Part shown: positions 1-7,836 of the stretch, piece after piece
How positions within the stretch are numbered: position 1 is the first letter of the stretch
Layout of the letters: the number at the start of each line of letters is the position of its first letter
Assembly: GCA_019359035.1 (NCBI GenBank)
Contig: JAHHIC010000059.1
Coordinates: 40,554 to 104,553 of the forward strand
DNA length: 64,000 nt
Source: Scytonematopsis contorta HA4267-MV1
GTDB taxonomy: Bacteria > Cyanobacteriota > Cyanobacteriia > Cyanobacteriales > Nostocaceae
Reading direction: 5' to 3'
The notes under the pieces: model-generated
The model's database searches: none
The model's input: only the letters and a program-made list of their open reading frames with translations
What the model was told of the DNA's origin: nothing
Translations under genes and position numbers: made by a program

Positions 1-48
1 GCAGAAAATTCAAAATTTAAAACTCAAAATTTAAAACTCAAAACTATT

Positions 49-1020
49 ATGACCGTTTTAATAATTACTCATAGCCAAGATAACGAAAGCATACCCCTAG
101 TAATGAAAGCAATTGAAGCTCAAGGGGGGCAAGCATTTAGATTTGATACTGACCGATTCCCCACTGAAGTAAGTCTGGATATATACTATACCAATGGTCG
201 CAAACGACAAATTTTAAGTGCTGGCGAACAAAAGTTAGATTTAACAGAGGTATCCTCAGTTTGGTATCGGCGGATAGCTATTGGGGCAAGAATTCCTAGG
301 GCTATGGAATCCCAATTTAGAGAAGCCTCAGTCAAAGAATCTGAGGTGACCATAAAGGGAATGATTGCTAGTGTCAAAGGATTCCACCTCGACCGATTAC
401 CAAGTATTCGTTTAGCTGATAATAAGCAACTACAACTGCAAGTGGCACGAGAAATTGGTTTGGATACCCCGCGCACCTTAATTACAAACAATCCACAAAC
501 GGTGAAAGAATTTGCGGATGAGTGTGAACAGGGTATGGTTACCAAGATGCTTTCTTCCTTTGCCATTTATGATAAACAGGGGCAAGAACAAGTTGTTTTT
601 ACCAATCCAGTTACTACATCAGACCTTGAATATCTTGATGGACTGCGCTTTTGTCCAATGACATTTCAAGAAAAAGTGCCAAAGGCGCTGGAATTACGAA
701 TAACTATTGTTGGCGAACGTGTATTTACTGCTGCAATTGACTCTCAGCGTTGTCAAAGAGCTAAGGACGATTGGCGACGAGAAGGAGTTAGTTTAATCAA
801 TTCTTGGGAACCTTATGACCTACCCGAAGATGTGGAGCAAAAGTTGTTTAAACTTATGGCTTACTTTGGTTTAAACTACGGAGCTATTGATGTAATTTTT
901 ACACCTGATGGTCGCTACGTATTTCTTGAAATTAACCCTGTTGGGGAGTTCTTTTGGTTGGAATGTTGCCCACCTCACTTTCCTATCTCCCAAGCAATTG
1001 CAGATGTTTTACTTTCTTAA
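49..1020 (+). CDS. mvdD: Microviridin-type ATP-grasp peptide maturase (MvdD/MdnC family)
   Basis: 323 residues, full length for the MvdD/MdnC graspetide ligases, which use ATP to join Thr/Ser side chains to Asp/Glu carboxylates (omega-ester lactones) in a ribosomal precursor in the cytoplasm. The start MTVLIITHSQDNES, the segment FRFDTDRFPTEV, the central VTKMLSSFAIY and the C-terminal EINPVGEFFWLE (metal/ATP-binding end of the ATP-grasp fold) all match the family. The ATG at 49 is the only reasonable start. Upstream bases 1-48 are AT-rich short repeats, so any classical precursor or second ligase (MvdC/MdnB) would lie left of the window. A convergent small gene at 1364-1675 is a possible but unproven substrate. 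Family assignment is firm; the exact ring chemistry is inferred. Confidence 0.9.
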   Translation: MTVLIITHSQDNESIPLVMKAIEAQGGQAFRFDTDRFPTEVSLDIYYTNGRKRQILSAGEQKLDLTEVSSVWYRRIAIGARIPRAMESQFREASVKESEVTIKGMIASVKGFHLDRLPSIRLADNKQLQLQVAREIGLDTPRTLITNNPQTVKEFADECEQGMVTKMLSSFAIYDKQGQEQVVFTNPVTTSDLEYLDGLRFCPMTFQEKVPKALELRITIVGERVFTAAIDSQRCQRAKDDWRREGVSLINSWEPYDLPEDVEQKLFKLMAYFGLNYGAIDVIFTPDGRYVFLEINPVGEFFWLECCPPHFPISQAIADVLLS

Positions 1021-1363
1021 AAGGGAGTGGGGAGTGATACCATTTCACAAAACGCCGGATATAAATAAAATTCGTATAGACGCGATAAATCGCGTCTCTT
1101 ATTCGGAGATTTGTACCAAAGTTTAAGTAAAAGGGTATTAGGGAATAAATAATATGTTTATTTTCTTGTTTCGAGCTATTTTTTCAACTAAAAAACTATT
1201 TAGTTACTATTAGCTTATAAAAATAATCCCTTGTTATTCTATTGAACAAGGGATTTTTAAAATTGAGAGCTTTGTAACAGTAAAAGTCTAGTAATCCATT
1301 TTTAAAACTACCCAGAACCATTTCCAAGACATACTAGGCTAATAAGCAATCAACAAGATACTT
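1021..1363. other. Intergenic region between convergent genes
   Basis: No gene seen. It holds a 20-bp palindrome at 1078-1097 (AGACGCGAT, AA, ATCGCGTCT), a dispersed cyanobacterial repeat type, and the terminator-like hairpin listed separately. Confidence 0.6.
1225..1258. terminator. Bidirectional rho-independent terminator
   Basis: Stem AATCCCTTGTT / AACAAGGGATT around a 9-nt loop, with A-run on the left and T-run on the right. It lies between the convergent maturase gene and the small peptide gene and could stop transcription from both sides. Confidence 0.7.
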
Positions 1364-1675
1364 TTATGGACGTCCAGAAGCAACATAAACACCAATACTA
1401 CGACTGCTATCGCGAGACGAAGAATGACGGTCTTGAGCATAAGCAGTAGCACTTGAGGATGCTTTACCTACGTAGGAATAGTCAGTTTCTTTGGCGCTTG
1501 CTCTATTATCAACATTTGTGCTAGTTCTTTCTCCAACAGCAGTTGCGCCACCTTTGGCTCCAGAATATCCTGGACCAACAGAAGTTTCTGCATATGTAGA
1601 AGTTTTTGCTCCACCGATAATTCTGTCTCCAAATCCTGCAATATCAGAAACAAAATCTAAGTCAGCAATAATCAT
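1364..1675 (-). CDS. Small double-glycine leader protein, candidate peptide precursor
   Basis: 103 residues from the ATG at 1675, chosen because AGAGGA sits about 7 nt upstream. The N-terminus MIIADLDFVSDIAG... ends in IIGG at residues 19-22, like the short double-glycine leaders of cyanobacterial exported peptides. The remaining 81 residues are unusual: hydrophilic, rich in Ser, Thr, Gly, Ala and Tyr, without cysteine, and with scattered Lys, Asp and Glu that could serve as cross-link partners. It is convergent with the ATP-grasp maturase 340 bp away, so it may be a substrate, but it lacks the TxKxPSD core of microviridins. It could also be an unmodified secreted peptide. Gene reality is likely; function is inferred. 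Confidence 0.6.
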   Translation of the reverse strand: MIIADLDFVSDIAGFGDRIIGGAKTSTYAETSVGPGYSGAKGGATAVGERTSTNVDNRASAKETDYSYVGKASSSATAYAQDRHSSSRDSSRSIGVYVASGRP

Positions 1676-2031
1676 GCGACAATCCTCTAAATTATTCAAG
1701 GGATGTTCAATTATTAAGAATAACAAATAAAGCGCCCTCTGCAAAACTTTTATGTAAAAAAAACATAAAGTTTTAGGTAATTTTTATCACTTTTTTGGAC
1801 ATAAATACTTGAGAAGCTGGAATTCATTGCTGGCAAGTATTTGATATGTTGCATTTTGGTTATTGTCTATATTCTCGATGTTTTTTATTTAACAAATTAG
1901 CCAGATTTTGTTTAAATTAGTATCCTTACTAAATAAAAATATTTTTTTCAATTATCCAGAGACATAAAATATAAAATTATCATTCCTCGTTTCCATCCTC
2001 TACGTGGAAACGAGGTATAGAATTTAGATGT
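1676..2031. other. AT-rich intergenic region upstream of the small peptide gene
   Basis: No gene seen. It should contain the promoter of the leftward small peptide gene and the 3' end of the M16 operon, including the hairpin at 1985-2015. Confidence 0.5.
1985..2015 (-). terminator. Hairpin after the M16 peptidase operon
   Basis: Perfect 11-bp stem CCTCGTTTCCA / TGGAAACGAGG with a 9-nt loop, 17 bp after the stop of the leftward M16 gene. On the minus strand it is followed by a T-rich stretch, so it probably terminates that operon. Confidence 0.55.
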
Positions 2032-3567
2032 CTAATTAGTTACCTGTGGTTTTGGAGAAGTTGGAGAAGTTGGAGAAGTTGGAGAAGTCGGAGAAGCAGG
2101 TATAGTTATATCAATTGGCGTTACTTTTGTTGCCAGTTGCGTCAGTGGTGGATTAATAGCTTTTTGGTTACCCACCACCAAAGTTACTAAGTTTTCAGGC
2201 TTCAGGTATTGTTTCGCTACCCGTTGCACATCTGCGGCACTAGTAACTTCCACTTCTTTGCGATAGCGGAATAAGAAATCTGCGGGATAGCCGAAATATT
2301 CATAACGCATCAACCGTGAAAGAGTTTGACTTGGGTCTTCAAAATTGAAAACAAACGAGTTAATAGTAGACTCCTTCGCGAAAGCCAATTCCTTTGCCGA
2401 AACAGGTTGAGACTGCATACGTTTGATTTCTTCCTTTACAGCCCGAACAAACTGCACTGTTGCATCAGAACGAGTTTGTCCTCCAGCAACAAAAATCCCC
2501 GGATAATCATGACGAGGACTCCAAACACCATAAACCGAATAAGCTAAACCTTGACGCGAACGTACTTCATTAAACAAACGTCCACCAAATCCATTTAAGA
2601 CGTTATTCAAAACATCTAACTCCGGATAATCAGGACTATTAAACATCCCACCCAAATGCCCAATCATAATACTACTTTGGGTAAGTTGGGGTTGATTGAC
2701 AAAAAACACACCACCTGCATTCGCTTGGTTGACTTGGGGTAACTGAGGTCTAAGTGGTTTAGGACTTGGTTTCCAATCAGCAAACCTCGCTTCAATAAGC
2801 GCTTTCATTTTTTTTGGTTCAAAATCCCCCACAATTCCCAGAATTATATTGTTAGGGTAAAAATACTGCTGATAAAACCTCACCAAATCCTCGCGAGAAA
2901 TTTTATCTAACGTCCCATACTCCTCAATTCGCGCATAGGGACTTTGCTGACCATAAATTAACTTACGAAACTCCCTACCAGTAATACTATCTGGACTATC
3001 ATTGCGACGAGAAATATTGCCCCTTTGCTGAGTTTTAGACAACTCCAGTTTATCAGCAGCAAACACAGGCTGACGCAAAACCTCAGTAAACAACTCAAAA
3101 ACCGTATCCACATCTTCAGTTAGCGAAGCAAAACTAGCACTACCAGAAGCTTCACCAATGCCTGCTTCCACCGAAGCCGCTCTTTGTTCCAAAATTTCAT
3201 TTAACTGGTCAGGAGTATACTTTTTAGTTCCCCCAGTCCGCATCACCTCACCAGTTATTTCAGCCAAACCAACCTTATCACCAGGTTCAAACCGACTACC
3301 AGTTCTAACCAATGCAGTACCACCTACCAATGGTAACTCATGGTCTTCCATCAAATAAACCACCATACCATTCTTCATAGTATAGCGTTCATACTTAGGC
3401 AACTTCATATTCGGCAAAGGTGCAAATTTTAACTCAGTATAATGCCGAGCCTGCGCCATTGCCACATTAGAAAAATTAAAAGTCAAAAGCAAAAAGGTAA
3501 AAGTAAACACCAGCAAAAAAACAAACCTTCTCACCTTTACCTTCCTTATATTGGTACTAAACTTCAT
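2032..3567 (-). CDS. M16 family peptidase-like subunit without zinc motif, exported
   Basis: 511 residues. The N-terminus has basic residues, a long hydrophobic stretch and an AMAQA cleavage-type site, so export is likely. The M16 fold is clear (MKNGMVVYLMEDHELPLV; later LNGFGGRLFNEVRSRQGLAYSVYG, the R/Y substrate-binding region). Where active M16 peptidases have HxxEH, this protein has AEITGEV, so it should be catalytically inactive, like the non-catalytic subunit of heterodimeric M16 peptidases. Its stop-side neighbour at 3604-5295 is the active partner, 36 bp upstream on the same strand. The C-terminus has an SPT repeat from a 9-bp tandem repeat in the DNA (about 2048-2095). Confidence 0.85.
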   Translation of the reverse strand: MKFSTNIRKVKVRRFVFLLVFTFTFLLLTFNFSNVAMAQARHYTELKFAPLPNMKLPKYERYTMKNGMVVYLMEDHELPLVGGTALVRTGSRFEPGDKVGLAEITGEVMRTGGTKKYTPDQLNEILEQRAASVEAGIGEASGSASFASLTEDVDTVFELFTEVLRQPVFAADKLELSKTQQRGNISRRNDSPDSITGREFRKLIYGQQSPYARIEEYGTLDKISREDLVRFYQQYFYPNNIILGIVGDFEPKKMKALIEARFADWKPSPKPLRPQLPQVNQANAGGVFFVNQPQLTQSSIMIGHLGGMFNSPDYPELDVLNNVLNGFGGRLFNEVRSRQGLAYSVYGVWSPRHDYPGIFVAGGQTRSDATVQFVRAVKEEIKRMQSQPVSAKELAFAKESTINSFVFNFEDPSQTLSRLMRYEYFGYPADFLFRYRKEVEVTSAADVQRVAKQYLKPENLVTLVVGNQKAINPPLTQLATKVTPIDITIPASPTSPTSPTSPTSPKPQVTN

Positions 3568-3603
3568 CTATTTCTTTTCTCCTTGTTTCTTCTTCCTTTA
3601 TGC

Positions 3604-5295
3604 TCATGCTTTCTTCGATAACAACTTACCAATAGTACGATTTTCAGGTGTGAAAGTCGCTTTTGCTACACGCTGCACATCAGAAGGTTTAACAGCCGCA
3701 ATTAATTCCAACTGCTTAAACAAATTGCGCCAAGAACCAGTCTTCACCTCATATTCCAGAAGCTGCTCAGCCATCCCCGAATTAGAGTCCAAAGAGCGTA
3801 ACAAACCAGCCCTAGCTTGATTTTTCACCCGCTCCAGTTCCCTAGCAGACACAAGTTCAGTACTTAACCTGTCAATTTCTTTACGCAAAGCAGCCGCAAC
3901 ATCATCTACCGAACGTCCCGGAGATGTTAAAGCGTAAAACAACATTAAATTAGGATACTTATCCCCAGGAAAACCACTAAAACCTTGTGCTGCAAGCGCT
4001 ACTCTTTGTTTTTCTACCAAAGACCGATACAAACGCGACGTGCGTCCACTGCTTAATAAACTTGCAATAATGTCATATACCGCATTATCCGGATGAGTCA
4101 GCGCTGGACGGTGATAACCTTCTAAATACCAAGGTTGCGAAGGTAACTCCAATGTCATCGAGCGCGTTTGCTTTTGCGGTGGTTCTACAGGTATTTGCGT
4201 TTTAGTTTTCGGTCTATTTTTATATCGACCAAAATAAATTTGTGCTAATCGTTTCACCTCCGCTGGATTAACATCACCTACAACCGCAATAGTCAAATTG
4301 CTTGGTGCATAATGTATGTCAAAAAAATCGCGCACATCTTTCGGGGTCAAATTGCGGATATCTTGGTCATAACCTATCACCGGACGTTTGTAAGGATGAG
4401 TCGTAAAAGCGGTATCGATAAACTTCTCAATCATCATACCGATAGGGGAATTATCCACCCGCAAACGCCGTTCTTCCAAAATTACACTTTTCTCTTGGTA
4501 AAATTCTCGAAAAACAGGCTCTAAAAATCGCTCTGACTCCAGCGACATCCAGAGTTCTAATTTATTGCTGGGAAAACTATAAAAATAGCGAGTTGCTTCA
4601 GCTGAAGTATTAGCATTTAAACCAACACCTCCCGCTTGTTCTACAATTCGTCCCAGTTCATTTTGTCTTCCTAATTTGCTTGCTTCAGCTTCTACTTTTC
4701 TAAATTCAGCTTCTAGCCTAGCAACCTCATCTTTTTTTCCTGCTGCTTTAGCACTTCTAATTTGAGTATCCAATACTTCCAAACGGTCTAACAGTGGTTT
4801 TTCTTGAGTGTAATCTGTAGTACCAATTCTAGTTGTACCTTTGAATGCTAAATGTTCCAAAAAGTGCGATATACCTGTTTTTCCATCAGGCTCATCCACA
4901 CCACCAACATCAGCATAAGTTAGAAAAGAAACAACGGGTGCTTGGCGTCTTTCTAAGACAATAAACTTCATACCATTGTCAAGACGAAACTCCGTTAAAT
5001 TCTTAATTACTTGGTCTAAATAAGGTTGAATATTTGTTTCAACCTTTGGTGGCAAAGGCTTGGGAACTGTGGGCATTCTTTGGGCATAGGCTACGCTTGG
5101 CAATATTCCTGACCAAAAAATAACGCCCACAAGAAAGGTTAGAAATACTTTACGAATGAAATTAGAAGGAAGAAGTCTGAGTATTAAAACTCTATTAGAA
5201 AAAAGATTAGATGAGCCTTCTTCGTTGTTACTTCTTCCGTTTTCTGTCGTAATATTTCTTAACCTATTATTGAGCAAACAGTTAACTTGTTTCAT
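3604..5295 (-). CDS. M16 family zinc peptidase, exported, active subunit
   Basis: 563 residues from the ATG at 5295. A long N-terminal part precedes a hydrophobic segment ending in AYAQ, suggesting signal-peptide export to the periplasm or thylakoid lumen. The zinc motif is intact in GISHFLEHLAFKG (near residues 144-148), with the downstream Glu region in EKSVILEERR. Between them lies a Lys/Glu-rich, coiled-coil-like insert of about 45 residues. The C-terminal M16 domain carries SSGRTSRLYRSLVEKQRVA. It is the first gene of a two-gene operon with the inactive M16 subunit, as in known heterodimeric M16 peptidases. The natural substrate is unknown. Confidence 0.88.
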   Translation of the reverse strand: MKQVNCLLNNRLRNITTENGRSNNEEGSSNLFSNRVLILRLLPSNFIRKVFLTFLVGVIFWSGILPSVAYAQRMPTVPKPLPPKVETNIQPYLDQVIKNLTEFRLDNGMKFIVLERRQAPVVSFLTYADVGGVDEPDGKTGISHFLEHLAFKGTTRIGTTDYTQEKPLLDRLEVLDTQIRSAKAAGKKDEVARLEAEFRKVEAEASKLGRQNELGRIVEQAGGVGLNANTSAEATRYFYSFPSNKLELWMSLESERFLEPVFREFYQEKSVILEERRLRVDNSPIGMMIEKFIDTAFTTHPYKRPVIGYDQDIRNLTPKDVRDFFDIHYAPSNLTIAVVGDVNPAEVKRLAQIYFGRYKNRPKTKTQIPVEPPQKQTRSMTLELPSQPWYLEGYHRPALTHPDNAVYDIIASLLSSGRTSRLYRSLVEKQRVALAAQGFSGFPGDKYPNLMLFYALTSPGRSVDDVAAALRKEIDRLSTELVSARELERVKNQARAGLLRSLDSNSGMAEQLLEYEVKTGSWRNLFKQLELIAAVKPSDVQRVAKATFTPENRTIGKLLSKKA

Positions 5296-5443
5296 AAGCA
5301 AAATTTACAGTAGAATCCCAATTACATCTAAACAAAGTTTCAGCATCGAAAGTTAATCTTGTATTAAGCTTTGGATGCTTAGGGTTTTTGCAGTAGACAA
5401 TAATGCTACAGGTAGTGTTCCAGACATAACACCATAACAAAAT

Positions 5444-6058
5444 ATGCGAGTTTTTAATTCTCCTCCTTCTTCAGAAACACAAACACGCAACCGTATTTTA
5501 CAAGCGGCACAGCGTTTATTTGCAAGTCAAGGTTTTGATGGCACTACTACCCGCGACCTAGCACAGGCTGCTGGTGTAGCCGAAGGAACTCTCTTTCGCC
5601 ATTTTCCTAACAAAAAGGCCATTTTAGTCGAAGTTGCCACTGCTGGGTGGGTGGATATACTCACTGATTTGTTAACAGAACTTAGTGAAATGGGTAGCTA
5701 CAAAGCTGTTGCCCAAGTTATGCGCCGTCGGATGTTTAATTTCAAAAAAAACAGCGAACTTATGCGTGTCTGTTTTATGGAGGCTCAATTTCACCCAGAT
5801 TTACGTGACCGCATTCAAAAAGAAGTGATAGATAAAATGACGGATGTCGCAGAAGCCTTTTTCCAAAGTGCTATGGATAAGGGTATATACCGCAAAACTG
5901 ATGCTAAATTGGTAGCAAAAGTGTTTTTGGGAATGTTTGCCGTTGCTGGTTTTTCTCATGAGACTATTATGGAGCCTGATGCTTCTCCACTAGAAATGCA
6001 ACAAATGGCGGAAGGGTTGGCTGATATTTTCCTTAATGGTGTGCTCGCTAAGGAGTAA
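5444..6058 (+). CDS. TetR/AcrR family transcriptional regulator
   Basis: 204 residues. The N-terminal helix-turn-helix is typical: RILQAAQRLFASQGFDGTTTRDLAQAAGVAEGTLFRHFPNKKAIL (residues about 15-60, given here in part as the family signature). The C-terminal half is an all-helical ligand-binding and dimerisation domain. It is divergent from the M16 peptidase operon across about 150 bp, so it may control that operon or itself, which is inference. A 19-bp stretch of its coding sequence (5651-5669) recurs exactly at 6620-6638 downstream. Confidence 0.88.
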   Translation: MRVFNSPPSSETQTRNRILQAAQRLFASQGFDGTTTRDLAQAAGVAEGTLFRHFPNKKAILVEVATAGWVDILTDLLTELSEMGSYKAVAQVMRRRMFNFKKNSELMRVCFMEAQFHPDLRDRIQKEVIDKMTDVAEAFFQSAMDKGIYRKTDAKLVAKVFLGMFAVAGFSHETIMEPDASPLEMQQMAEGLADIFLNGVLAKE

Positions 6059-6117
6059 AGGCATCTGGGAAATGCTTAATCTCCTTGTAATTCTATATGG
6101 GACGGTACAAAAGGCAA

Positions 6118-6143
6118 GGGCGGGCAAGGATGCCCACCCCACA
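6118..6143. repeat. Dispersed GGGTGGGCATCC-type repeat, copy 1
   Basis: Reads GGGCGGGCAAGGATGCCCAC then CCCACA. The same element, in either orientation, occurs at 10933-10957, 33488-33513 and 61159-61184. It lies just upstream of the preferred start of the gene at 6154. Confidence 0.8.
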
Positions 6144-6153
6144 AGTAAGTAAT

Positions 6154-6619
6154 ATGTTGACAGATACTGAACTATTAGCTTTACTACCATTAAAACAGAA
6201 AGAATTACTTAGCTTATGTATCGGTCGCCGCTTGGTAGAAATTGACCGTTTTTTTGGGATTGACCTCCCATCTTTCCTTGAAGATGGACATTTTACCGAA
6301 GCTGAGTTTTTCTCTTATAACTCAGGTGCATTGCAGTTGCATTTTGAAGATAATCTTACTTATGGACTCGATGTTTACGGAGAAGAGCTATCGATTGTAG
6401 TCTTGCCAATGACTCTCGAAAGCGACGGTTTTACAAAACAATACCAACTTTCAAAGCTTTCCCCAGTTCCACCCTAAAGGAGTGAAGCAAATATTAAATA
6501 TTTTACCGAATGCTATTCCCTACCCAGTATCAAAAATGATTCGTTCAAATAATGCTTTTAAGTACCTTAGAGTTCAAATTGACGAACTTGGGGTTGACTT
6601 CGATTGGTCTGCTGAGTAA
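6154..6619 (+). pseudogene. Conserved hypothetical protein, frameshifted
   Basis: The first part reads from the ATG at 6154 (MLTDTELLALLPLKQKELL) to a stop at 6475-6477; an ATG at 6097 would translate the dispersed repeat and is unlikely. A second reading frame overlaps the end and continues to 6619, encoding FPQFHPKGVKQILNILPNA through IDELGVDFDWSAE. The two halves join smoothly near 6420-6430 (MTLESDG followed by the second frame), so a one-base indel in a single gene of about 155 residues is the simplest reading. I do not recognise the family. A sequencing error could produce the same picture. Confidence 0.5.
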
Positions 6620-7042
6620 GTGGATATACTCACTGATTAGATGTTCATTGACTGTATTTATAAATATATATCTCAAGGTAGATGTTTAATTGATTTAAAA
6701 GCTAAACAAAATTTTATCACCTAGGAATAATGACTATTTTATAAATTAAAAATAAAAGAGTAATAATCGCTGCGAAAAATATTGACGTTTTGCCTAATTG
6801 CATACTAAAACTGTGAAAGTCCTCGACGCAGCGAATAAATCCCCTTTCGGTGGACTCTATTTTCGATATTGACAAAATACTGAGTAGTTAACAATGAACT
6901 GTTTGTACCAGGATGCAGAAAATAGAAGGATGACTAATTGGTAATGAAGCGATGGCTAATAGCTAGTAAAAGATAGCTCATGGCTAATTGCCAATTGGAA
7001 TTTTTAAGCTGGTTTAGTATTGAATCGTGATACACGGTCATA
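6620..7042. other. Intergenic region before the peptide-export locus
   Basis: No gene seen. The first 19 bases copy a piece of the TetR gene (5651-5669). The rest is AT-rich and presumably contains the promoter of the HTH gene. Confidence 0.5.
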
Positions 7043-7663
7043 ATGATGAGAAATATGTCCGGTGATAACCAAATTTTTGAGAATGAAGAAATAGCTGATG
7101 GTAAGTTTTTGACTTCTCATCAACGGCAGCTTTTGTTGAAAAACTTGCAGACAAAATTGCCACCAGAATACCGTCGGAGATTGAAAATTATGTTGCTGAC
7201 GGATATGGGTAAGTCTCAAAGTCAAATTTGTGAGATATTAGGTTGTTCAAGAGAAATGGCGCGATACTGGAGCACTTTTGTTAAGGCTGGGATGACGGAT
7301 AAATGGCAGGAAATAGCAGTCGGTAGACCAAGGACTATAAATGAGCAATATATCGAAAGATTAAAAGAATTGGTCGCTCATAGTCCTCGCAAATTTGGCT
7401 ATGCATTTACAAATTGGACGGCTGAATGGTTAAGTAAACATTTAGCAACAGAATTTGATATTAAAATTAGCCAGCGTCATATCAATCGGTTACTAAAAAA
7501 AATGGGACTTTCCACAAAATCAAAATGCTTGGATGCGTCCAAGGTAAAAATAGCTGGACAAAGTGAAGATATTAGTATTATAATTTCTGACCTAAAAACC
7601 AGCGTTGAGCCTACTTTTACTTGGGTATTCAATTTTTGCCAAAAGTCAATTTTAGAAGAATAA
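7043..7663 (+). CDS. IS630-like helix-turn-helix protein, likely regulator
   Basis: 206 residues. An N-terminal HTH (residues about 55-80, KSQSQICEILGCSREMARYW) is followed by a second winged-helix-like region (WTAEWLSKHLATEFDIKISQRHINRLLKKMG). This is the arrangement of the DNA-binding half of IS630/Tc1-type transposases. The catalytic DDE half is absent and no terminal inverted repeats were seen. It stands 173 bp upstream of the C39 ABC transporter on the same strand, so a domesticated regulator of the export locus is more likely than a dead transposase. An internal ATG at 7055 is an alternative start. Confidence 0.65.
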   Translation: MMRNMSGDNQIFENEEIADGKFLTSHQRQLLLKNLQTKLPPEYRRRLKIMLLTDMGKSQSQICEILGCSREMARYWSTFVKAGMTDKWQEIAVGRPRTINEQYIERLKELVAHSPRKFGYAFTNWTAEWLSKHLATEFDIKISQRHINRLLKKMGLSTKSKCLDASKVKIAGQSEDISIIISDLKTSVEPTFTWVFNFCQKSILEE

Positions 7664-7836
7664 AACTATTTTTAGGTTGGGTTATTTCCGTAAGCGCTAC
7701 ACTCCACTTCGTGAACACGTAGTGTGTGTGTCCTATATGGGCATAGCGGACGCTGCGCGAACGGCCTTATTTTTGCAAAAATTATATTTAATTTCCTGCA
7801 AATCCATAAATAATTCTCGCATTTGGAGGTAAGTGA

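Noticed and set aside
6097..6153. Upstream ATG as start of the gene at 6154
   Set aside because: The added residues are the translation of a dispersed GC-rich repeat.
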